A stretch of DNA of 7,076 nucleotides from Chroococcidiopsidaceae cyanobacterium CP_BM_RX_35 (GTDB lineage: Bacteria; Cyanobacteriota; Cyanobacteriia; Cyanobacteriales; Chroococcidiopsidaceae), in the NCBI GenBank assembly GCA_019242465.1, contig JAFAVL010000290.1:1-7076 (forward strand). Reading direction: 5' to 3'. The translations under genes were made by a program, and so were the position numbers. Shown here piece after piece: positions 1 through 6,191 of this stretch (the first letter of the stretch is position 1; every line of letters starts with the position of its first letter). The notes under the pieces were generated by a model, which saw nothing but the letters and a program-made list of their open reading frames with translations, made no database searches and was not told where the DNA came from.

Positions 1-124
1 TGATTGGCAAACAACCCTTCTCTTACTAATTCTATCTAAAGTTTTGAATAAAAAGCCAGGGGTAGTGGTGAATATGTAGTGATAGCTAGCTCAGACCCGT
101 AAGATAGGATGTAGCATTATAGTA

Positions 125-1009
125 ATGTACAGAGATAATTTGCTTTCCTTACTTGGCACAATACCCGCAAGAACTGAACTAGATCTGTGTGTGATTGAAG
201 AAGTAGATTGTGGGACATTTATTCGTAAGAAAATTGTTTATTCAGCTGAGGTGAGAGAAACGATTAGTGCGTTTCTTTGTCTTCCAAAAGATACCTGTAT
301 ACCACTGCCTGCCATCTATTGCTTTCATCAACATGGGAATAACTGGCTTCTTGGCAAAAGTGAGGTTGTTGGGCTTGCTGGTTCACCTGACCAAGCCTAT
401 GCAAAAGAACTAGCAGAACGGGGGTATGTAACTCTAGCTCCTGATGCAATTTGCTTTGAAGAACGAGCAGACGCAGCCAATCCCATACTCTATCACGCTC
501 ACCAACTTCACAGGAGGTTGATGAGAGGACAAACCCTACTAGCAAAGGTACTGTTTGACATCAGCGTTGGTATCGATCTACTTCAAAGTCTTCCCGAAGT
601 AGATCCCATGAGAATTGGCTTTATCGGACATTCATACGGGGGTAGAACAGCGCTATTTGCACCAGCATTTGATAAAAGAATCAAGGTCTCAGTGAGTAAC
701 TGTGGCTCTACGACATTTAAGGAGATGTTGTCTAATGATATCCAGATACAGTTTGATTATGTGATTCCAAACCTTCTGGCTAGCGGCGATGTGGGAGATG
801 TTGTGCGTTTAGTAGAACCGTGCGACCTTCTCATTCTTGGCACTGATGATGATAGAATGAGTCGGAACATCGAAGACATTTATAAATATGCAAAATCGGC
901 ATTTATTAATGGCAATCTTGAACAGCAAACCTATCCTGGCAAGCATGTCTTCTCTAAGGAGATGCGTTTGAGAGCTTACAAGTTCTTAGATCATCATTTG
1001 AATTATTGA
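125..1009 (+). CDS. Alpha/beta hydrolase, dienelactone hydrolase-like
   Basis: This is a complete 294-residue soluble protein with no signal peptide or membrane segment. The alpha/beta hydrolase fold shows as an oxyanion-type HQHG (residues 68-71), the nucleophile elbow GHSYGG with Ser170, an acid candidate in the DDD run at 241-243 after strand LLILG, and a C-terminal His274 in GKHVF. The broad substrate loop between HQHG and the elbow, and the DPMRIGFIGHS context, resemble the dienelactone hydrolase/acetyl-xylan esterase/prolyl-oligopeptidase-like group, so an ester, lactone or amide bond is the likely target. The substrate cannot be read from the sequence. The ATG at 125 lacks a well-placed Shine-Dalgarno; an AGGA at 106-109 is too distant. 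It is co-directional with the amidohydrolase, Rieske and permease genes, but a toxin-gene remnant separates it from them, so membership in the same pathway is inference. Confidence 0.85.
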   Translation: MYRDNLLSLLGTIPARTELDLCVIEEVDCGTFIRKKIVYSAEVRETISAFLCLPKDTCIPLPAIYCFHQHGNNWLLGKSEVVGLAGSPDQAYAKELAERGYVTLAPDAICFEERADAANPILYHAHQLHRRLMRGQTLLAKVLFDISVGIDLLQSLPEVDPMRIGFIGHSYGGRTALFAPAFDKRIKVSVSNCGSTTFKEMLSNDIQIQFDYVIPNLLASGDVGDVVRLVEPCDLLILGTDDDRMSRNIEDIYKYAKSAFINGNLEQQTYPGKHVFSKEMRLRAYKFLDHHLNY

Positions 1010-1130
1010 CTTCATGCAGTGTGTATTCAGTACGGGAGTGCGAGGTATATGGATACTGCAATCTACTGTGGATTAAATTCACGGTCAGGTTGTGTAGGCG
1101 CGAAACCAAGAGGCGGCAGTGCTACTAGTG

Positions 1131-1311
1131 AGCGAAGACCTCGACGAACTAATGAAATAGTCCTGTGCGCGATCACTTACCTAGATTACGTAGCTTCCCA
1201 ATGAATCAGTACCTTATTCTCTACATACTAGTAGATCAGGATGTAGATATTCTTCGAGTTGTCAGCGGATATCGAGATCTATCAGCCCTATTTACCGATT
1301 CAGATGTCTAA
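1131..1311 (+). pseudogene. Decayed ParE/RelE-family toxin remnant
   Basis: Reading the frame open from 1156 to the stop at 1309-1311 gives a peptide containing [11 protein letters not shown], then MNQYLILY, then [20 protein letters not shown]. This matches the C-terminal half of ParE-type type II toxins, where the usual pattern is LRSFPVGNYLIFY followed by a variable turn, then I-x-V/I-LRV-x-x-G-x-RDL-x-x-LF. A TGA at 1153-1155 closes this frame upstream, and no start is present apart from an internal ATG at 1201. A second frame just upstream (1131-1160) reads SEDLDELMK and then stops. It could be the ParE N-terminal helix (typically x-x-A-x-x-DLDEI), which would imply that the middle of the gene has been lost. 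No intact antitoxin is visible. The fragment ends 20 bases before the next gene. The C-terminal match is fairly secure; the N-terminal piece is tentative. Confidence 0.6.
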
Positions 1312-1331
1312 TACAAACCTCAACTTGTTTT

Positions 1332-2033
1332 ATGGTCCTAATATCTGCTCAACCTTATGATTATGAGTTACCCGTTTCTGGTGGTCTTGCCCTACTAATT
1401 ATCGACATGCAGCGCGATTTTTTGGAGCCAGGTGGCTTTGGTGAGGCGCTTGGCAATAATGTCAGTCGCCTTCAAGCAATTGTGCCTACTGTCAAGCAGT
1501 TGTTAGCAGCATTTCGAGCGCAGCAACTTCCGATTTTCCACACCATTGAAGGTCATCTCCCCAATCTCTCAGATTGTCCTATCACTAAGCAAAGGCGAGG
1601 TCAAGGCAAACTCAGAATTGGTGATGTTGGACCGATGGGACGAATTTTAGTTCTAGGCGAACCTGGTAATGCCATTATCCCGGAACTGGAACCTCTGCCT
1701 GACGAAATGGTAATTACGAAACCTGGTAAGGGAGCTTTTTACGGCACTAAACTAGATAAGCTCTTGCGCGAACAGGAAATTACCCATCTGATTATCGCCG
1801 GAGTAACAACAGAAGTCTGCGTTCAGACAACGATGCGAGAGGCTAATGACCGAGGATTTGAGTGCCTGCTAGTAGAGGACGCCACCGAGAGCTACTTTCC
1901 GGAATTTAAACAATCCACGCTAGAAATGATTCGGGCTCAAGGTGGCATTGTAGGTTGGACTGCACCTGCTGCGAATGTTCTACAAGCTTTGGAAAAGGTA
2001 TGGGTTACTCATAGTGTGTCCACATGCGAATGA
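1332..2033 (+). CDS. Isochorismatase-superfamily cysteine amidohydrolase, biuret hydrolase-like
   Basis: This is a complete 233-residue cytosolic cysteine hydrolase. The catalytic triad of the superfamily is visible: Asp25 in [10 protein letters not shown], Lys133 in [10 protein letters not shown], and Cys163 in [11 protein letters not shown], the last with the expected Val-Thr preceding the cysteine. Beyond the fold, it shares features I recall from characterised biuret hydrolases: HT-x-EGH (residues 70-75), GRIL-x-x-GEPG-x-x-IIPEL (103-119), [18 protein letters not shown] (166-183), and the Gln203-Gly-Gly that aligns with their substrate-binding Gln. A hydrolase of biuret, triuret or another ureido amide is therefore most likely; true isochorismatase is unlikely. 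Biuret and triuret hydrolases cannot be told apart by eye, and ureidoacrylate amidohydrolase (RutB) is a functional relative. The ATG at 1332 has no clear ribosome binding site. A gene for a downstream allophanate hydrolase is not in the window. Confidence 0.85.
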   Translation: MVLISAQPYDYELPVSGGLALLIIDMQRDFLEPGGFGEALGNNVSRLQAIVPTVKQLLAAFRAQQLPIFHTIEGHLPNLSDCPITKQRRGQGKLRIGDVGPMGRILVLGEPGNAIIPELEPLPDEMVITKPGKGAFYGTKLDKLLREQEITHLIIAGVTTEVCVQTTMREANDRGFECLLVEDATESYFPEFKQSTLEMIRAQGGIVGWTAPAANVLQALEKVWVTHSVSTCE

Positions 2034-2098
2034 CTTTCACTCGCTTGATGTTTGTTTCTAATAGGAAGTCATACTTCGGAATGCTTGCAGGAAAAACA

Positions 2099-2139
2099 GT
2101 ATCTAAAACTACAAACTATTGCCAACGAATTTGTATACT
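2099..2139 (+). promoter_or_regulatory. NtcA-activated promoter (GTA-N8-TAC plus -10)
   Basis: GTA (2099-2101), eight bases, then TAC (2110-2112) forms the consensus binding site of the cyanobacterial nitrogen regulator NtcA. A 21-base gap follows and leads to TATACT (2134-2139), which fits the TAN3T -10 box. NtcA-activated (class II) promoters place the site about 22 bases upstream of the -10 box in lieu of a -35 element, so both motif and spacing agree. Transcription would start near 2146, leaving a leader of about 100 bases before the Rieske gene at 2247. This implies induction of the Rieske-permease pair under nitrogen limitation. NtcA binding itself is inferred. Confidence 0.7.
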
Positions 2140-2246
2140 GTACACAAGATAAAAAGAGCTAAATTTTTAGACTGAAAAGTCTTGGTAAAACGGCTACTGA
2201 TAGCTGGCATCCAGCAATCTATTGTTTGATTTCATCGGTGTTATTT

Positions 2247-3284
2247 ATGCTAGTTACAAAGCAACCTGTATTCCAACGATTTTGGTATCCCATTATCCCA
2301 ATCGCAGCCCTATCAGGTGGACCAAAACCCTTTGAATTGCTAGGTCAGCAGATTGTCCTATGGTTGGATGCTCAGGGGAATCCGGCAGTCGTACAAGACC
2401 GTTGCTGTCACCGTTCAGCCAAGCTGTCGCTCGGTAAAGTGATTGATGGCAATATCAGTTGTGCTTACCACGGTTGGGAGTTTAATTCTAATGGAGACTG
2501 CGTACATGTTCCTCAGCTTAAGGACTGTCCGATTTCTCAAAGCTACAAGGTAAAAGCCTATCGCTGTGCTGAACGGTATGGGTATGTCTGGGTTTGCTTA
2601 GCAGAGCCACTAATAGATATTCCAGAGATTTCCGAGGCGATTGACCCAGAATATCGTCTGATCCACGAATTCTATGAGCCTTGGAACTGTGCAGGCTTGC
2701 GGGTAACAGAAAATGAATTTGATCTGGCTCACCCAACTTTTGTCCATACCACAACGTTTGGTAGTGAAGAACATCCGACACCTGATTTAATGGAGTTGAC
2801 AGAAACCGAATGGGGTCTGCACGTTCATAGCGTTCTGGGTGTAGTAAATCCACTGCTACAGCAGCAGAACTTAAAGTTGGATGAAGCAAAAACATTTCGG
2901 ACATTAGATATGACTTGGTTGATGCCATTCACTGTCAAGCTGCGGATTGCCTACCCTAACGGACTTGTTCACATCATCGTGAATACGATGACCCCAATTG
3001 ACGACTCCACCTCACAAATGGTGCAGTTTTGTCTTCGCAATGACACCGAAGTAGATACAAAAAGCAGTGATGTGATTGCGTTCGATCGTGCCGTGACCCT
3101 GGAAGATAAACGGATTTTAGAGACGACTGATTGCGATGTGCCTCTAAGTCCAAGTAAAGAGCAGCACATGTTTACGGATAAGCCAGGAATTGTAATGCGC
3201 AAAAAGCTAGCGGCTCTGTTAAAAGCGCATGGTGAAGTGGAGCAAACTAGGGACAAGAGCGATCACCGACTACTTGAAATCTAA
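2247..3284 (+). CDS. Rieske [2Fe-2S] non-heme iron oxygenase, oxygenase component
   Basis: This is a 345-residue enzyme from the ATG at 2247. A TTG start at 2226 is also in frame, but the added seven residues are hydrophobic and lie before the typical start of such proteins. The N-terminal Rieske domain shows C53-x-H55 and C72-x-x-H75 sixteen residues apart. The catalytic domain shows NEFD-x-x-H-x-x-x-x-H with Asp159 (the electron-bridging acid) and iron ligands His162 and His167; Asp287 in LEDKRIL is the likely third ligand. Length and architecture resemble vanillate O-demethylase, N-demethylase and pheophorbide a oxygenase-like enzymes. These hydroxylate rings or remove O-/N-methyl groups with O2 and electrons from a separate reductase. 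No reductase or ferredoxin gene is visible here. A permease follows 24 bases downstream, probably co-transcribed, and an NtcA-type promoter precedes it. An N-heterocyclic substrate is inferred from this context. Confidence 0.9.
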   Translation: MLVTKQPVFQRFWYPIIPIAALSGGPKPFELLGQQIVLWLDAQGNPAVVQDRCCHRSAKLSLGKVIDGNISCAYHGWEFNSNGDCVHVPQLKDCPISQSYKVKAYRCAERYGYVWVCLAEPLIDIPEISEAIDPEYRLIHEFYEPWNCAGLRVTENEFDLAHPTFVHTTTFGSEEHPTPDLMELTETEWGLHVHSVLGVVNPLLQQQNLKLDEAKTFRTLDMTWLMPFTVKLRIAYPNGLVHIIVNTMTPIDDSTSQMVQFCLRNDTEVDTKSSDVIAFDRAVTLEDKRILETTDCDVPLSPSKEQHMFTDKPGIVMRKKLAALLKAHGEVEQTRDKSDHRLLEI

Positions 3285-3308
3285 TAAAAACAACACTTTA
3301 AAAAAGAT

Positions 3309-4712
3309 ATGAGCAATCAAATTGAAGATCGCCTTATAGAGGTAGAAAAAACTGCAGGAATTGAGGCGCATGGTATTGAGCGAGTACCTCCAGAAAGGCG
3401 CACTGACGTTCGGATCTTCGACAACTTTACCCTATGGCTCTCTGCCAATCTGGTAATTTCCACAGTTGTCCTTGGCTCGTTGGCTATTGGTGTCTTTAAA
3501 CTTGGGTTTTGGGATAGTGTAGCTGCGATCGCTATTTTCAATCTACTTGGCATTCTGCCAGTTAGCTTTTTCTCTACGTTAGGTCCAAAGTTAGGACTCC
3601 GCCAGATGACCATCTCGCGGTTCTCATTTGGCTGGACAGGTGCCAAGATTATGGCACTGTTTAATGTGGCAGCTTGTCTAGGCTGGTCTGCTGTTAACGT
3701 TATCGTTGGGGGGCAGTTGGTCAATCAGATTACTGCTGGTGTTGTTCCAGGATGGGTAGGTGTTCTAATCATCGCCGCACTCACAACATATGTGAGCCTC
3801 TACGGTTACGCCTATGTGCATCGTTACGAGCGGTACGCCTGGCTACCGATGCTATTTATCTTCTCTGCGATGTTTTTTTTGTCGGCTCCTAACTTTACTG
3901 CCGTCGAGTCTTCGGCATCAGGTTTGATCAAGTTTGCTGCCTTTATGTCCTTTGGTAGTGCAGTCTATGGTTTTGCTACTGGATGGAGTTCCTATGCTGC
4001 TGACTATAATGTCAATCAGCCTGAGACTACCCCCTCTAGCCGTGTTTTCTGGCTAACTTTCCTAGGCTGCTACATTCCCTGTGTGATGCTAGAAATACTT
4101 GGTCTTGCCTTGACGACTGTCCCTGCCTTCAATGGCAAGATGGGAGGTGAGTTGTTTGCTGCTGCATTAAGCCCGATGGGGATTTTTGGAAATTTACTCC
4201 TAGTTTTCCTAGCGCTGAGTATAGTAGCAAACAATATTCCCAACGACTACAGTCTTGCTCTCTCGATTCAGGTAGTGGGTGGTTGGTTCCAACGGGTTAA
4301 TCGCGCTGTCTGGACGCTTGTTGGTTCAATTGTTTATGTATTAATTGCGATCACAAGCGCTAAGAGCTTTGCCCAAACCCTTGAAGGCTTTCTGCTGCTT
4401 GTTGCCTACTGGCTTGGTCCTTGGTCGATTGTTTTAGTTATAGAACACTTTGTATTCCGTCATGGACGTTACAACGTTGATGACTGGAATACCCCAAGCA
4501 GACTGCCTGTGGGTTGGGCGGCGATCACAGCACTCACGATTGGTCTTTTTGGAGTCTACCTGGGTGCAGCGCAAGAGAAATTTGTGGGACCAATTGCTGG
4601 TTTGCTCAATCAGCCATACGGCATCGACATTGGCTTTGAATTGGGTATCATCTTTGCTGGTATAGCTTACTTGGGCTTACGACGGATTGAATTACAGGGC
4701 AATCGTCGATAG
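3309..4712 (+). CDS. NCS1-family purine/cytosine permease
   Basis: This is a 467-residue inner-membrane transporter with about twelve hydrophobic segments from residue 40 onwards. The cytoplasmic N-terminus carries GIERVPPERRTD ahead of NFTLWLSANLVIST. Later landmarks are RFSFGW, AADYNV, NNIPNDYSLALSIQ, IEHFVFRHGRYNVDDWN and RLPVGWAA. These are typical of the nucleobase:cation symporter-1 family, in particular the Fcy2-like purine-cytosine branch also found in fungi, rather than the Mhp1 hydantoin or CodB branches. Family members import cytosine, adenine, guanine or hypoxanthine with protons, but relatives carry other nitrogen heterocycles, so the exact cargo is open. It lies 24 bases after the Rieske gene on the same strand and probably shares its NtcA-type promoter. 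The ATG at 3309 follows an A-rich stretch rather than a Shine-Dalgarno. No terminator hairpin is obvious between its stop and the convergent gene. Confidence 0.92.
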   Translation: MSNQIEDRLIEVEKTAGIEAHGIERVPPERRTDVRIFDNFTLWLSANLVISTVVLGSLAIGVFKLGFWDSVAAIAIFNLLGILPVSFFSTLGPKLGLRQMTISRFSFGWTGAKIMALFNVAACLGWSAVNVIVGGQLVNQITAGVVPGWVGVLIIAALTTYVSLYGYAYVHRYERYAWLPMLFIFSAMFFLSAPNFTAVESSASGLIKFAAFMSFGSAVYGFATGWSSYAADYNVNQPETTPSSRVFWLTFLGCYIPCVMLEILGLALTTVPAFNGKMGGELFAAALSPMGIFGNLLLVFLALSIVANNIPNDYSLALSIQVVGGWFQRVNRAVWTLVGSIVYVLIAITSAKSFAQTLEGFLLLVAYWLGPWSIVLVIEHFVFRHGRYNVDDWNTPSRLPVGWAAITALTIGLFGVYLGAAQEKFVGPIAGLLNQPYGIDIGFELGIIFAGIAYLGLRRIELQGNRR

Positions 4713-4825
4713 TTACAGGCAATTTCCAGAGCAAAGACCATCTCAACTTGTATGAGCAGTTTGGTTTGTTAAGACCTGACCCTTGATTCTATTTTGCTAT
4801 CCAAAGTGCTTTTCACCAATGGTGA

Positions 4826-5218
4826 CTACCATCTATGGTGCCATCCTCCAAATCCAAACCCGAAATCTAAATTGATAGCGGGATTAGGATAGTTGTAATA
4901 GACAGCCGGAGGTGGAAGTACAACTACCTTTTGCCCAGTATAAGGACGATTAAAATAACCGTCTTCAAAACCCCGAGCGAATTCCCCGCCTGCAGTCCGA
5001 GGTCGGTAAGCTTCTTTATCCCGAGCGCTTTGTTCTCCTTGTCGATAACCATCCGCATAAGCTCTTGGATGATCAGCCGCCCAGTAATCTCTAGGTGCCT
5101 GGCGGCTAGTCACATAATTACCGCCAATAACTTCATCTGCTTTAACAGCTTGGGGAGAAAGTAGAGATGTCGATACAGTAGCTAAGCCTAACAAAGCAGC
5201 TAAAACTAATTTATTCAT
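4826..5218 (-). CDS. Small exported protein of unknown function
   Basis: This is a 130-residue protein I do not recognise as a named family. The N-terminus MNKLVLAALLGLATVSTSLL has a Lys followed by a hydrophobic core, and residues 24-27 (AVKA) before Asp28 form a good signal peptidase I site, so a periplasmic or secreted location is expected. The mature part holds two related segments: AYADGYRQGEQSARD (residues 53-67) and FARGFEDGYFNR (80-91). Both are built on aromatic-x-x-G-aromatic-x-x-G spacing, which is often seen in small secreted bacterial proteins. The tail has a short Pro/Val strand (VVVLPPPAV), then Tyr/Asn and Gly/Phe-rich sequence (DFGFGFGGW), ending HHRW. The start is supported by GGAG at 5227-5230, eight bases before ATG. 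It runs convergent to the permease and looks unrelated to it. Confidence 0.8.
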   Translation of the reverse strand: MNKLVLAALLGLATVSTSLLSPQAVKADEVIGGNYVTSRQAPRDYWAADHPRAYADGYRQGEQSARDKEAYRPRTAGGEFARGFEDGYFNRPYTGQKVVVLPPPAVYYNYPNPAINLDFGFGFGGWHHRW

Positions 5219-5226
5219 GCTCTTTG

Positions 5227-5230
5227 CTCC
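5227..5230 (-). promoter_or_regulatory. Shine-Dalgarno of the small exported protein
   Basis: On the minus strand GGAG (within GTGGAG) lies eight bases before the ATG at 5218. This fixes the start that gives a complete signal peptide. Confidence 0.6.
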
Positions 5231-5259
5231 ACTTCAAACTTACCAGTTGTAGTGTTCGC

Positions 5260-5288
5260 TAATTAAATTACATACGAGCTGTCTGTAA
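5260..5288 (-). promoter_or_regulatory. Possible sigma-70-type promoter of the small exported protein
   Basis: On the minus strand TTACAG (5288-5283), a 17-base spacer and TAATTA (5265-5260) form a loose -35/-10 pair about 40 bases upstream of the start codon. The spacing is right, but both hexamers are imperfect and the region is AT-rich, so this is a weak call. Confidence 0.25.
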
Positions 5289-5722
5289 CCTAACTTGACA
5301 AAAAGAAGTCAGATACTGGCGGTCAGAATTGAAGCTCTGCCTGAGTCAAAACTCTGTTTCCTTCTAAGGATAGAGGAGCCCAGTTCATTTCTAATTCAGT
5401 ACTCTTCTACCTTAAGGAATACCCGTCTTGAAGTTCCAATAGTGACAACAACCAACTTTAGTCATTTTGGCTTATCCAAGCAACTGATTCTTAACTATTT
5501 GTCTAGTTCTTTTATGATAACAATATTGCCGATTAGTGGTTTGTTTGGAAAGTACGGTTAACCCTCTATAAGAGAGCTGTATAACTCAACAACTACTTAT
5601 ATTTTTGTAGAACTAGTCAGACTTGCTAAACGGCCTCTTGTATTAAGGCCCAGTTAGAGCGAAGCTGACATGAGGTGCCATCTGGCGAGTCATCAGGCAA
5701 CAAGCGCAGTTTAGCTTCCTTG
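5289..5722. other. Gene-poor stretch between exported protein and transposase remnant
   Basis: I find no convincing gene, RNA or repeat array here. The one long open frame, 5295-5561 plus, begins at TTG without a ribosome binding site. Its translation has no recognisable motif and reads like translated noncoding DNA. On the minus strand the frame from 5727 to 5626 encodes a 33-residue tail (LRLLPDDSPDGTSCQLRSN within it) that I cannot place; it may be another decayed fragment. Given the adjacent transposase wreckage, this stretch is probably old mobile-element or gene debris. Confidence 0.5.
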
Positions 5723-6162
5723 TTACGCCCCTGTTGCTACCTGTTCTTCCGCACTAACGCTTTTGAAGTCTTCGGTAAACCCAACACGAAGGTCAGTTTC
5801 CTTAAGTACATCCAGCAAACTCGTCATTGGCCAGCGCTCTTGCATCTCGGCTTTCAGTCGCACCAAGTTTAATCACTCCCTCCATCGGGACCCGTTCGTC
5901 TGATGAATAATAATGCTGACCGCTGCCTGCATACTTTTTCAATAATTCTAGTGCTGAAATTACAGGGCGATGCACCTCATTCCTTGTTTGAGCGAAACTC
6001 TAGAATCGCCAAGATTTGCGGTACCATCCGGCGGTAGTGGTGGAGGTAGGAAGACCGCATGACTGTGTAGACTTTCTCCCGGTAGGTTGGTCCGGTTGCC
6101 TTGAATTCTTTGACAAGAGCCTGCAACGTCGGCTTGCTAACTGCGGGGTAAACTACATTCAA
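5723..6162 (-). pseudogene. Tn3-family transposase (TnpA) remnant, frameshifted and internally deleted
   Basis: Three minus-strand pieces read in order as parts of a Tn3-family TnpA. Piece 1 (6162-5977) carries YREKVYTVMRSSYLHHYRR and MVPQILAILEFRSN, then stops. Piece 2 (5981 to about 5858), one frame over, continues NEVHRPVISALELLKKYAG, HYYSSDERVP and MEGVIK, the usual continuation of FRSN in this family. Piece 3 (5857-5723), in another frame, reads LKAEMQERWPMTSLLDVL then KETDLRVGFTEDFKSV. In intact proteins this lies well downstream, near the start of the DDE catalytic domain, so a large internal segment is missing at about 5857-5865. The N-terminus and nearly all of the catalytic domain are absent. 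No terminal inverted repeat or resolvase gene was found. The remnant begins 29 bases beyond the stop of the neighbouring hydrolase, and it cannot be functional. Confidence 0.8.
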
Positions 6163-6191
6163 TGTCTATGTTTGAATGTTACTCATAAGCA

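Noticed and set aside
1..124. Promoter for the first alpha/beta hydrolase
   Set aside because: AT-rich hexamers occur, but no -35/-10 pair with acceptable spacing and no GTA-N8-TAC site was found.
1019..1204. 61-codon open frame on the plus strand
   Set aside because: It starts with a non-ATG codon and has low-complexity, Arg-rich translation with no motif. The overlapping ParE-like frames explain part of this DNA better.
2131..2146. Overlapping GTATAC and TGTACA palindromes as a separate operator
   Set aside because: They overlap the predicted -10 box and are too short to separate from chance; the NtcA promoter reading accounts for the region.
2226..2246. In-frame TTG start seven codons upstream of the Rieske ATG
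   Set aside because: No ribosome binding site precedes it, the added residues are not family-like, and the ATG at 2247 gives a typical N-terminus.
2518..2928. 136-codon minus-strand open frame
   Set aside because: It is a shadow of the Rieske gene, whose plus-strand frame has all metal ligands.
3525..3532. HIP1 octamer GCGATCGC as a functional site
   Set aside because: It is a genome-wide cyanobacterial repeat, useful as a taxonomic hint but not as a local regulatory element.
4796..4825. CACCAATGGTG palindrome as a terminator between convergent genes
   Set aside because: Five-base arms with almost no loop and no following T-run in a usable position; it does not resemble an intrinsic terminator.
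5295..5561. 88-codon open frame on the plus strand
   Set aside because: TTG start, no ribosome binding site, no recognisable motif, and composition like translated noncoding DNA.
5675..5872. 65-codon plus-strand open frame
   Set aside because: It is antisense to the Tn3 transposase remnant, whose minus-strand translation has clear family motifs.
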